Of a stretch of 19,217 nt of DNA, positions 7,496-14,510 are shown piece after piece. Both the position numbers and the translations under genes were made by a program. The notes beneath the pieces were generated by a model. That model was given only the letters and a program-made list of their open reading frames with translations. It was not told where the DNA came from and did not search any database. Source of the stretch: Sutterella sp. (GTDB lineage: Bacteria; Pseudomonadota; Gammaproteobacteria; Burkholderiales; Burkholderiaceae_F). Every line of letters begins with the position of its first letter. Within the stretch, counting starts at the first letter, position 1. The stretch is from positions 1-19,217 of the forward strand of contig JAHHRF010000033.1 of the NCBI GenBank assembly GCA_020025955.1, given 5' to 3'.

Positions 7496-8545
7496 ATGAC
7501 GAAACAAGGTTACATCCGTCCGCTCGACGTGAAAGCGGGCACCATTGACATGACGCATGGGAGCGGGGGTCGTGCCTCCGCCCAGTTGATTGGCGAACTC
7601 TTTGCCAAGCACTTCACGAACGAATGGTTGGATGAAGGTCATGACGGGGCGATTCTCCCTGCGATCACGAAGCCCGTCTGCGTCTCGTGCGATGCCCATG
7701 TGGTAAAGCCCCTCTTTTTCCCGGGCTCTGACATCGGTCGCTTAGCGGTGGCCGGTACCGTCAACGACGTCGCCGTCTGTGGCGCGAAGCCCTTATACAT
7801 TGCCGCCACCTTTATTTTGGAAGAAGGCTTTGCGCTGGCAGAGCTTGAAAAGATCATCATCAGCATGGCGGACACTTGCCGCGAAGCGGGCGTTGCTATT
7901 GTGACGGGTGACACCAAAGTGGTGGAACGCGGCTCGGGCGATGGGCTCTACATCAGCACGACGGGGATTGGGGAAGCGTTAGTCGACACCCCCACCACGG
8001 GTCGTGCCGCCAAACCCGGCGACGCCATCATTGTCTCGGGCACCATGGGGGACCATGGCATGGCCATTCTCTCGCACCGCGAGGGCATGACCTTTGGCTC
8101 ACCCATTGAAAGTGATGCCGCCCCCTTAGCCGCCATGATCGCCGACATCTTAAAGGCCGCGCCCGTTCATGTGTTGCGTGATCCCACCCGCGGGGGGTTA
8201 GCCACGACGCTAAACGAAATTGCCCAACAGAGTGGTGTCGGTATCCTCTTGTCGGAAGGCCAAATTCCGGTCCGTCCCGAAGTCGAAGCCGCTTGCGAAT
8301 TTTTAGGGCTCGACCCCCTTTATGTCGCCAACGAAGGGAAGATTTTGACCATCTGTCCGCAGGAATCCGTGGACGCTGTTTTAGCGGCTATGCGTGCAAA
8401 CCCGTACGGCAAGAACGCACAAGTGGTGGGTCGTGTGGTCGATGACGGGTCGGTTTCTGCCGGCTTTGTCGAGATGGAAACCCTCATGGGGGGACGCCGA
8501 ATGGTCGATTGGCTCACGGGTGAACAACTCCCGCGCATCTGCTGA
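7496..8545 (+). CDS. hypE: Hydrogenase maturation protein HypE
   Basis: HypE is an ATP-dependent dehydratase that turns the thiocarboxamide on its C-terminal cysteine into thiocyanate, the donor of hydrogenase CN ligands. The 349-aa protein is of PurM/AIR-synthetase type: MTHGSGGRAS near the N-terminus, VAGTVNDVAVCGA, VTGDTKVVERG, SGTMGDHGMA and RDPTRGGLATTLNE. It ends in PRIC, with the essential carbamoylated cysteine as last residue. GGAAG (7482-7486) is the ribosome-binding site. It is the last gene of the hyp operon and is followed by a hairpin and an intrinsic terminator. Confidence 0.96.
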   Translation: MTKQGYIRPLDVKAGTIDMTHGSGGRASAQLIGELFAKHFTNEWLDEGHDGAILPAITKPVCVSCDAHVVKPLFFPGSDIGRLAVAGTVNDVAVCGAKPLYIAATFILEEGFALAELEKIIISMADTCREAGVAIVTGDTKVVERGSGDGLYISTTGIGEALVDTPTTGRAAKPGDAIIVSGTMGDHGMAILSHREGMTFGSPIESDAAPLAAMIADILKAAPVHVLRDPTRGGLATTLNEIAQQSGVGILLSEGQIPVRPEVEAACEFLGLDPLYVANEGKILTICPQESVDAVLAAMRANPYGKNAQVVGRVVDDGSVSAGFVEMETLMGGRRMVDWLTGEQLPRIC

Positions 8546-8553
8546 TTGACAAA

Positions 8554-8573
8554 GATTTGATTTTGATCAAATC
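8554..8573. promoter_or_regulatory. Palindrome containing a consensus FNR/Crp-family box
   Basis: GATTTGAT and ATCAAATC flank TTTG. The core TTGATTTTGATCAA (8557-8570) is an exact match to the FNR consensus TTGATNNNNATCAA. It lies only 8 bp after the hypE stop and before the terminator, so no obvious promoter is placed to be controlled. It may instead act as an RNA hairpin. The match is seen; the function is uncertain. Confidence 0.4.
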
Positions 8574-8589
8574 TGCCTCTCTGCCAAAG

Positions 8590-8617
8590 AAGGACGGGAA
8601 TTTCCCCGTCCTTTTTT
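8590..8617 (+). terminator. Rho-independent terminator of the hyp operon
   Basis: AAGGACGGG (8590-8598) pairs with CCCGTCCTT (8605-8613) around a 6-nt loop, with the T-run continuing to 8617. It closes the hypBFCDE transcript. Confidence 0.9.
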
Positions 8618-9000
8618 GCGCTTTGCAAGTCAAAAAACGTAAAAAGAAGGGTTATTACTAGGTCGTAACGTGAAAAAATCGCGAATTGATCATTTTTCCG
8701 TGGTTTTTTGGCGAACGTCTCCCCAGTTTTCTGTGCAAAATTACCCTTGTCTATGTCAAATGGAGTACTGATTTAGGGGTAATTTGCCCCTAAGCCTTGT
8801 GATGACTGGGGTTGGCGGGGGCCAACGTGTGCAATTGTAAAAGCATGACAAGATAGCGTCGAATCAGTAAGATATACGCAAAGGACGAGCCCACGGGCTT
8901 TACCTTCTTACGGAGCCAGCCCCAAGCGGGTGGCGGTCCGATTATTTTTTTGGGGAGACCTCCCCACCTTTCATGTCTTACTGACAGGAGACACATAAAA
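8618..9000 (+). other. Structured intergenic region upstream of the HU gene
   Basis: No convincing ORF lies in these 383 bp, but there are several inverted repeats: TTAGGGG/CCCCTAA (8773-8779/8787-8793), GTTGGC/GCCAAC (8811-8816/8821-8826), and TGGGGAG/CTCCCCA just before the HU ribosome-binding site. A long-range pairing, TGGGGTTGGC (8807-8816) with GCCAGCCCCA (8915-8924), competes with the second hairpin. This could be an unannotated small RNA of about 140 nt or a complex promoter and 5' leader. It does not match 6S, 4.5S or tmRNA as far as I can see. Confidence 0.4.
8845..8873 (+). promoter_or_regulatory. Candidate sigma-70 promoter for the HU gene
   Basis: ATGACA (8845-8850, 5 of 6 to the -35 consensus) and TAAGAT (8868-8873, 4 of 6 to the -10 consensus) are separated by 17 bp. 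Transcription would start near 8880, leaving a leader of about 120 nt with the GGGGAG/CTCCCC hairpin before the start codon. Confidence 0.45.
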
Positions 9001-9276
9001 ATGAACAAGTCCGAATTGATTGAAAAGTTGGCCGCTCACGTTGACTGCCCCAAGGCTCAGGCTGGTCGTTTCCTCGACGCCTTCGTTGAAGTCGTTATCG
9101 AAGAAGTTGCTAAGGGTGAAGAAGTTCGTTTGATCGGTTTCGGTAACTTCTCCGTTTCCGAACGCGCTGCTCGTACGGGTCGTAACCCCCAGACTGGCGA
9201 CACGATCAAGATCGCCGCTTGCAAGGCCCCGAAGTTCACGCCGGGTGCTCAGTTCAAGGCTGCCGTTAAGGGCTAA
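9001..9276 (+). CDS. hup: HU-family nucleoid DNA-binding protein
   Basis: This is a 91-aa histone-like protein that bends and compacts DNA as a dimer. MNKSELIEKLA begins the helical dimer core. The beta-arm region GFGNFSVSERAARTGRNPQTGDTI (about 46-69) is typical of HU/IHF, with the RNPQTG arm tip at about 61-66. The start at 9001 is fixed by AGGAGA (8986-8991) and by the family N-terminus. Codon choice is strongly biased toward optimal codons (GTT, GAA, CGT, GGT), unlike the neighbours, as expected for an abundant protein. It is monocistronic, with a terminator directly downstream. IHF subunits are usually longer, so HU is preferred. Confidence 0.93.
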   Translation: MNKSELIEKLAAHVDCPKAQAGRFLDAFVEVVIEEVAKGEEVRLIGFGNFSVSERAARTGRNPQTGDTIKIAACKAPKFTPGAQFKAAVKG

Positions 9277-9306
9277 TTGAACACGTAGAAGGTCACTTCT
9301 GCAATC

Positions 9307-9339
9307 AAAAAGGGAAGCTGTAAAAGCTTCCCTTTTTTT
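9307..9339 (+). terminator. Rho-independent terminator of the HU gene
   Basis: AAGGGAAGCT (9310-9319) pairs with AGCTTCCCTT (9325-9334), with a GTAAA loop and a long T-run. Confidence 0.92.
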
Positions 9340-9380
9340 GTGTCCACTGCGTCCCCTTCTACTTGACCGCCGTCCGCCCC

Positions 9381-9409
9381 TTTAGTCCCCTCTGCTTTGC
9401 GTCTATAAT
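9381..9409 (+). promoter_or_regulatory. Candidate promoter for the DUF1902-like gene
   Basis: A perfect -10 hexamer TATAAT (9404-9409) lies 17 bp after a poor -35 (TTTAGT, 9381-9386). The predicted start near 9416 leaves a leader of about 54 nt. Confidence 0.5.
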
Positions 9410-9469
9410 CCCCCGCAATGAGGATCCGATCCCCATTCGCTACGAATCAATCACTGGTTGGAGATGATG

Positions 9470-9742
9470 ATGTTGACCTACTCGGTTGGCTTTCCTGGCT
9501 GGAGAGTGGCGGCCCGACTTGGCCTTCCCCTTTCCTATGACGCACGTGTCGTGTACGACAAAGAAGCAAACGTCTTCGTGGCGGAAAGTAACGCCTTTCA
9601 ACCCTACCTGGGTATCGCAACAGAGGGCGAAACCCTTGAGGAATTAAAGCGTAAGCTTCAAGACTGCGCCCAGATGGCGCTTGAAGAAGCGATTCCGACG
9701 CTTAAAGCCCCTCGCACCACCAAGGTCAACTTGACCTTGTAA
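9470..9742 (+). CDS. DUF1902 / HicB-like small protein
   Basis: This 90-aa protein has a HicB-like (DUF1902-type) fold. The central VVYDKEANVFVAESNAFQPYLGIATEGETLEELKRKL pattern (about residues 26-63, shown here as a pattern description) is an edge-strand 'DxEAxVFVAES' followed by an 'A-EGETLEEL' helix, as in RNase H-like HicB antitoxins. I prefer ATG 9470 because GGAG (9460-9463) is then about 6 nt away. A TTG at 9458 and ATGs at 9464 and 9467 are alternatives. No HicA-type toxin is adjacent and the C-terminus has no DNA-binding domain, so a toxin-antitoxin role is unproven. It is flanked by its own promoter and terminator. Confidence 0.65.
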   Translation: MLTYSVGFPGWRVAARLGLPLSYDARVVYDKEANVFVAESNAFQPYLGIATEGETLEELKRKLQDCAQMALEEAIPTLKAPRTTKVNLTL

Positions 9743-9794
9743 ACGCTTTAGCGTGAGAGAGGCGTTTCGTGCTGCACAGATAAAGCCCACAAAG

Positions 9795-9824
9795 AAGGGA
9801 GCGTTAAAACGCTCCCTTTGTTGT
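9795..9824. terminator. Terminator between convergent DUF1902-like gene and tetR
   Basis: GGGAGCGT (9797-9804) and ACGCTCCC (9809-9816) form a stem with a TAAA loop, extended by AA/TT, with TTTGTTGTTT on the plus strand and TTCTTTG on the minus strand. It probably works in both directions. Confidence 0.8.
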
Positions 9825-9862
9825 TTGATATGACGCCAAGACGCCCCAGGCGCCCTCTTCGC

Positions 9863-10486
9863 TCACATTTCAGGATGGGTTTTGACCATCACCCGACGAA
9901 TCAGCGCCAGGGTTTCGGGTTTATTGGCGTAGGCCTGATTTAAGACGTAGTCTTCCACGGCTTTTAAGCGCTCAATGGAGAGCGTTTGAATCCCGAGTTT
10001 GGAGGAATTGAAGAATTCGTCAAAGACCATCATGGCCACGGTCCCCTCAATGGGGTTGACGCCCGACTGGTCAATCTTTTGATAGAGCTCGCGATACCAC
10101 TGGCGAATGGGCTCAACGATGTCAGGGTACGTTAAGGACAAGCTCATTAAGGTCGACCCCAAGCCAATCCAGCCTTCTCGATTGCAGCGAAAGTCCAAGA
10201 ACCACCCCCACATACTGGGAAGTACCGCCTCCTCGGCACTTAACCCCGCCTCAATAAAGGGGGCTTCGTGACGGGCTTCTTCGCTACGCAAATGGCGGAC
10301 GTAGTCCTCAATCAAGCCTTCCAAAAGGGCCACCTTCGTGGGAAAGTGCCAATGCACGGCGCTTTTACTAATCCCCACGCGTGCAGCCACCGCAGAATGC
10401 GTTAAGGCAGGCATCCCGTGCTCCAAAATCACGGCTTTGGACGCATCGAGAATCTGTTGACGACTGATTTCACCTTTCTTGGGCAT
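9863..10486 (-). CDS. TetR/AcrR-family transcriptional regulator
   Basis: This 207-aa regulator has an N-terminal TetR helix-turn-helix: RQQILDASKAVILEHG (about 9-24), then LTHSAVAARVGISKSAVHWHFPTKVALLEGLI (about 28-59, described by its HFPTK recognition-helix end). The C-terminal ligand-binding half (about 60-207) is all-helical and not assignable to a ligand. It lies 111 bp downstream of the urdA-like gene on the same strand and probably controls it in response to a substrate or product. A 12-bp inverted repeat flanking a -10-like GATAAT lies in front of its start (10510-10547) and would suit autoregulation. Ribosome-binding site: AGAAGG. Confidence 0.88.
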   Translation of the reverse strand: MPKKGEISRQQILDASKAVILEHGMPALTHSAVAARVGISKSAVHWHFPTKVALLEGLIEDYVRHLRSEEARHEAPFIEAGLSAEEAVLPSMWGWFLDFRCNREGWIGLGSTLMSLSLTYPDIVEPIRQWYRELYQKIDQSGVNPIEGTVAMMVFDEFFNSSKLGIQTLSIERLKAVEDYVLNQAYANKPETLALIRRVMVKTHPEM

Positions 10487-10509
10487 CGAAAAGACCTTCT
10501 AAAACGACA

Positions 10510-10547
10510 ACGGGTTCGATCCGTTTATTATCTCAGATCGAACCCGT
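10510..10547. promoter_or_regulatory. 12-bp inverted repeat in front of tetR (candidate operator)
   Basis: ACGGGTTCGATC (10510-10521) and GATCGAACCCGT (10536-10547) are perfect inverted copies separated by 14 bp. On the minus strand the spacer contains GATAAT, a possible -10 for tetR. The arms are not followed by a clear U-tract on the minus strand, so an operator is favoured over a urdA terminator. Confidence 0.5.
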
Positions 10548-10597
10548 CACGACGAACGCCCTAAAGGGGGTTAGGCGGTTTCGTCCGTTTTAGCCTT

Positions 10598-12340
10598 TTA
10601 CTTCGAGGCTTCTTCCCCGGCGATACGACCAAAGACAATGATGTCCGCGTAAGCGTTTGAGCCCAGACGGTTCGTGCCATGGGTGCAGCCCGTGACTTCG
10701 CCCGCAGCATAGAGCCCAGGGATAGGTTGCCCCTTAGCGTCTAAGACTTCTGCCTTCGAATTAATCTTGATCCCGCCCATAGTGTGGTGCACGCTCGGCA
10801 CCCCACGGTACGCCCAATAGGGTCCCTCTGAAAGGTCTACAAAGCGGCTACGATAATTAAAGTCCGTGTCCTTCCCCGTACGGGCAAATTCGTTAACGCG
10901 CTTAACGGTCGCCTTTAAGTTATCCACCGGAATCTTAAAGTAGTCGGCAATCTCTTCTAACGTATCGCCCTTATACAAAATCCCCGTCTTCGTGAAGACT
11001 TCGACTTCGTCAGGATGGTGCGTAATCGCGTGAGACTTCTTTTCAATGGCGTCATTAAAGAGCGCATAGCAATAATGCCCCGTCTGCTCCAAGATGGCCT
11101 TACTCATGACGTCACGGCGCTGGAGTTCTTCCACAAAGCGCTTCCCTTCTTGGTTGACGAGAATGGCGCCTTCAAAGCGTGCGTCATCAATGAGTTCAAT
11201 GGCGCCCGAATTCGGATCGCACATGGGATAGGTTTGAATGAGCCCCATGTTGACGACGTCCGCCTCAATGGCTTTGGCCATTTGGATGCCATCCCCAGTG
11301 GCGCCCGGCATATTCGTGGTCTTAAACGAACTCCCATAGAAGGGGTTGGCGTCGGTGCGCATCGCCACGTTCGCAGCAAAGCCACCCGTGGCTAAAATCA
11401 CGCCCTTTTTCGCCATGAATTGATAGGCCTTCCCGTCCATCTTGGCTTCAACCCCAATCACACGACCCGTGTCGTCTTTGAGGAGGCGCTCCGCCTTCAT
11501 GTTGGTGATGATGGGGATGTGGCGCTTTTCGGCAGCACTCACAAACTTCTGAATGAAGTCGAGCCCCGTAGCCCCCTTCGGGATGAGGGAGCGCTTCACG
11601 CTGTGACCACCAAAGAAAAAGAGGTTATCGTCTTGGAATTCAACGCCGACCACATCACGGCACCAAAGGGCCGCCGGCAAGGCGTTTTCAACCATGGTAC
11701 GAACCACCTTGGGGTCGCCCTTATAGTCCCCACCCTTCATGGTGTCTTGATAGTGAAGCTCGACCGAATCCCCTGTAATCCCCAATTTTTTCTGAACCCA
11801 GTTACCGGCTGCCGCCATTTCAGCGCCCGAGACTAAGGAGTTGCCGCCTACGTTAGGCATCTTTTCAAGTAACACCACGGAGCGTCCCGCGTCGCTTGCG
11901 GTAATGGCAGCCGAAAAGCCTGCGCCCCCTGCCCCGACGACCACGACGTCATAGACGTTTTTCTCGGGAATGTTGGGCATGCGCTTTAACAAAACAACGG
12001 GGCCGTTTAAGGTGACACCTGCTTTCTTGGCAGCTTCCTTAACGGCAGCCTTGAGGGCGTCAGACGACACCGTCGCCCCCGTGATCGTGTCCACATCGGC
12101 CGAGTTGTGCTCAATCATCGCGGCCTTCATGTCGGTAAAGACTTTGGCCGCGAGAATGGCATTTTCGTTGGACTTCTTGATGTCGATGGCTTGGATCTTG
12201 CCCGCATCAAAGGTGACGGCTGCCACCACGTCACCATGCTTCCCTACCCCCGTCCCTTCGGTGGTAATGGGGGCCGACACCGCGTAAGAGGTCATCATCG
12301 AGAGCGCGGCTAAGGCGATTAAGGATTTCTTTACTGTCAT
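10598..12340 (-). CDS. urdA: Periplasmic FMN/FAD reductase, probable urocanate reductase
   Basis: This 580-aa protein is a flavin-dependent periplasmic terminal reductase for anaerobic respiration. It starts with a Sec signal peptide (MTVKKSLIALAALSMMTSY..., cleavage after AVSA at about residue 23). An FMN_bind domain follows (about 27-108), with flavinylation motif DTITGATVSS and acceptor Thr90. The FAD domain (about 130-580) has GAGGAG at 136-141. There is no CxxCH heme site. Catalytic positions are Arg409 (LQRRD), His518 (SVHHTMGG) and Arg558 (HGTNRLGSNA). Where fumarate reductases have QxHP and TE it has QTYP (Tyr371) and DD (Asp386), as in urocanate reductase (Tyr373 and Asp388 in Shewanella UrdA, as I recall). 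ATG 12340 is chosen over GTG 12343 because AAGGAG is then 6 nt away. ApbE and electron donors are not in the window. A related 2-enoate reductase is the main alternative. Confidence 0.8.
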   Translation of the reverse strand: MTVKKSLIALAALSMMTSYAVSAPITTEGTGVGKHGDVVAAVTFDAGKIQAIDIKKSNENAILAAKVFTDMKAAMIEHNSADVDTITGATVSSDALKAAVKEAAKKAGVTLNGPVVLLKRMPNIPEKNVYDVVVVGAGGAGFSAAITASDAGRSVVLLEKMPNVGGNSLVSGAEMAAAGNWVQKKLGITGDSVELHYQDTMKGGDYKGDPKVVRTMVENALPAALWCRDVVGVEFQDDNLFFFGGHSVKRSLIPKGATGLDFIQKFVSAAEKRHIPIITNMKAERLLKDDTGRVIGVEAKMDGKAYQFMAKKGVILATGGFAANVAMRTDANPFYGSSFKTTNMPGATGDGIQMAKAIEADVVNMGLIQTYPMCDPNSGAIELIDDARFEGAILVNQEGKRFVEELQRRDVMSKAILEQTGHYCYALFNDAIEKKSHAITHHPDEVEVFTKTGILYKGDTLEEIADYFKIPVDNLKATVKRVNEFARTGKDTDFNYRSRFVDLSEGPYWAYRGVPSVHHTMGGIKINSKAEVLDAKGQPIPGLYAAGEVTGCTHGTNRLGSNAYADIIVFGRIAGEEASK

Positions 12341-12373
12341 CACAATCTCCTTAAAAAAGTACCCGACACTTCG

Positions 12374-12408
12374 ATAATAGGCCGAAAACTATGCTTGAGC
12401 ACAGTTTT
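12374..12408 (-). promoter_or_regulatory. Promoter and palindromic operator upstream of urdA-like gene
   Basis: On the minus strand TATTAT (12379-12374) is a good -10 about 34 bp before the start codon. Immediately upstream lies a 24-bp palindrome (12385-12408) with outer arms AAAACT and AGTTTT and inner arms TGCT and AGCA. Eleven of the 12 symmetric pairs match. It covers the -35 position, where no consensus hexamer is seen, so a regulator (TetR-type or other) probably controls access or activates here. Confidence 0.6.
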
Positions 12409-12493
12409 TACTCAGGGGGTTTACCCGCGAGCGAAATCTTCGTTTGAGGGAGAAGGTTTTTGCCGTTTCGCTCACTGTGACCCAAACACCACG

Positions 12494-12534
12494 ACAAAAG
12501 AAAAACGGCCGCTTCCCTAAAGAAACGACCGTTT
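12494..12534 (-). terminator. Rho-independent terminator of the trp operon
   Basis: On the minus strand AAACGGTCG (12534-12526) pairs with CGGCCGTTT (12511-12503, one G-U pair) and is followed by TTCTTTTGT. It lies about 20 bp after the trpA stop. Confidence 0.85.
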
Positions 12535-12553
12535 AACCCGTAATTTATTGGGT

Positions 12554-13330
12554 TCAAGCCTCTAACACGGCAGATTTCATCCGTGCGACATAGTCTCCGA
12601 TCACAGAGGGTGCCCCCGTCCCGTGCTCCGCTAAAAGCTTAATGATGGCGGAGCCCACAATGGCGCCATCAGCCAGGTGAGCCATGTTTCGGGCTTGCTC
12701 AGGCGTCGAAATCCCAAAACCAATCGCACAGGGAATCGTAGTGTTAGCGCGCACGACGTCCACGATCGCCTTTAAGTCCGTGGTGATTTCAGAGCGCGTG
12801 CCGGTGACGCCAAGGCTTGAGACCAAGTAGAGAAAGCCTTCTGCTTCTCGCGCAATCATGGCGATGCGATCCTTTGACGTGGGAGCAATCAAGGAAATCA
12901 GTGCCACGTCGTACGCACGACAAATTGACGAGAATTCGCCCTTCTCTTCAAAGGGGACGTCAGGGAGAATAAGGCCCGACACGCCCACTTCACGGCAACG
13001 CGCCATAAAGCGCTCCGCCCCATACGAGAAGACCACATTGGCGTAGGTCATGAAAACCAACGGCGTGGTGAGGTCGCGACGGAGCTCTTCCACCATCGCA
13101 AAGATTTTGTCCGTGGTGACGCCCCCCTTTAACGCACGCACATTCGCCCCTTGAATGACGGGGCCTTCTGCGGTGGGGTCCGAAAACGGAATCCCCAATT
13201 CAATCAAGTCAGCGCCCGCTTTCACCATCGCGCGAATCGCCGCTTTGGTGGTGTCTAAATCGGGATCCCCACAGGTGATAAAGGGAATAAAGGTTTTGCC
13301 GTTCGCAAACGCGTTTTCAATCTTAGTCAT
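12554..13330 (-). CDS. trpA: Tryptophan synthase alpha subunit
   Basis: TrpA cleaves indole-3-glycerol phosphate to indole and glyceraldehyde 3-phosphate and passes indole to TrpB. The 258-aa TIM barrel has the family motifs PFITCGDP (16-23), catalytic Glu44 in LIELGIPFSDP, and GFGIS for phosphate binding. The residue aligned with Salmonella catalytic Asp60 is Glu55 (TAEGPVIQ instead of ADGPxIQ), a conservative change at an essential site. The rest of the protein looks intact, so it is probably active. It overlaps the trpB stop by 8 bp and is last in the operon, before the terminator. Confidence 0.96.
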   Translation of the reverse strand: MTKIENAFANGKTFIPFITCGDPDLDTTKAAIRAMVKAGADLIELGIPFSDPTAEGPVIQGANVRALKGGVTTDKIFAMVEELRRDLTTPLVFMTYANVVFSYGAERFMARCREVGVSGLILPDVPFEEKGEFSSICRAYDVALISLIAPTSKDRIAMIAREAEGFLYLVSSLGVTGTRSEITTDLKAIVDVVRANTTIPCAIGFGISTPEQARNMAHLADGAIVGSAIIKLLAEHGTGAPSVIGDYVARMKSAVLEA

Positions 13331-14510
13331 GAAGGTTCTCCCCGCGGAATCGCGCTACGGCCGCACAGTCTTTGTCGCCACGACCCGACAAATTGATGAC
13401 GATGATTTTGTCTTTCCCCATCGTGGGGGCAAGCGTCATGGCGTGTGCCACGGCGTGCGCCGACTCAATCGCTGGAATGATGCCTTCAGTGCGGGCTAAG
13501 TATTCAAAGGCGGCAACGGCATCGTCGTCAGTCACCGCCACATACTGGGCACGACCCGTGTCATGCAAGTGGGCGTGTTCGGGACCAATCCCGGGGTAAT
13601 CGAGCCCCGCCGAGATGGAATACACAGGCGCAATCTGACCGTCGTCGTTTTGGCAGAAGTAGGACTTCATGCCGTGGAAGATCCCTAAGCGACCCGTGGC
13701 GATGGTGGCCGCGGTCTCGGGCGTATCAATCCCACGCCCCGCTGCTTCAACCCCGATTAACTGAACGGATTCGTCGTTGAGGAAATGGTAGAAACTCCCA
13801 ATGGCGTTAGAGCCCCCACCAATGCACGCGATCACGGCATCAGGCAATCGGTTTTCTTTCTCCAGCACCTGCGCACGCATTTCTTTGGAAATCACGGCTT
13901 GGAAGTCACGCACAATCGTGGGGAACGGGTGCGGACCCATGACGGAGCCCAAGCAGTAATGGGTGTCGTCAATGCGGTTGGTCCATTCGCGCATCGTCTC
14001 CGACACGGCATCTTTAAGGGTCGCCGTGCCTGAGGTCACCGGCACCACCGTCGCCCCTAACAAACGCATACGGTAGACGTTTAAAGCTTGGCGGCGGGTA
14101 TCTTCTTCGCCCATGAAAACGACGCACTCGAGCCCCAAAAGGGCCGCGGCGGTGGCGCTTGCCACCCCATGCTGCCCGGCGCCCGTTTCGGCAATGAGAC
14201 GGGTCTTTCCCATCTTTTTCGCGAGCAACGCCTGTCCCAAGACGTTATTAATCTTGTGCGCTCCCGTATGGTTAAGGTCTTCGCGCTTTAAGTAAATCTT
14301 GGCGCCCCCTAAGTCACGGGTCATCTTCTCGGCATAGTACAGGCGAGAGGGTCGGCCCGCGTACTCATTAAAGAGCGTTTGCAGTTCTTCTTGAAAGGCG
14401 GGATCCGCCTTAAAGTGGTTGTAAGCCGTTTCTAATTGATGAATGGCATTCATGAGGGTTTCAGGCACGTACTGCCCCCCATGAACCCCAAAGCGTCCTG
14501 CTTGGGTCAT
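13323..14510 (-). CDS. trpB: Tryptophan synthase beta subunit
   Basis: TrpB is the PLP enzyme that joins indole and serine to give tryptophan, in an alpha2-beta2 complex with TrpA. The 395-aa protein is of the common TrpB1 type. HTGAHKINN carries the PLP lysine (Lys86), ETGAGQHG holds catalytic Glu108, and GGGSNAIG binds the PLP phosphate. FGVHGGQYVPETL at the N-terminus fits the family start. It overlaps trpF by 4 bp (ATGA) and trpA by 8 bp, so translation of the set is coupled. Confidence 0.97.
   Translation of the reverse strand: MTQAGRFGVHGGQYVPETLMNAIHQLETAYNHFKADPAFQEELQTLFNEYAGRPSRLYYAEKMTRDLGGAKIYLKREDLNHTGAHKINNVLGQALLAKKMGKTRLIAETGAGQHGVASATAAALLGLECVVFMGEEDTRRQALNVYRMRLLGATVVPVTSGTATLKDAVSETMREWTNRIDDTHYCLGSVMGPHPFPTIVRDFQAVISKEMRAQVLEKENRLPDAVIACIGGGSNAIGSFYHFLNDESVQLIGVEAAGRGIDTPETAATIATGRLGIFHGMKSYFCQNDDGQIAPVYSISAGLDYPGIGPEHAHLHDTGRAQYVAVTDDDAVAAFEYLARTEGIIPAIESAHAVAHAMTLAPTMGKDKIIVINLSGRGDKDCAAVARFRGENLHD

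Noticed and set aside
8950..9000. In-frame N-terminal extension of the HU gene
   Set aside because: HU begins at MNKSELIEKL; AGGAGA lies at the right distance before 9001.
10513..10522. GGTTCGATCC, identical to a tRNA T-loop, as a possible tRNA fragment or att site
   Set aside because: No cloverleaf can be built around it, and the sequence is fully explained by the 12-bp inverted repeat before tetR.
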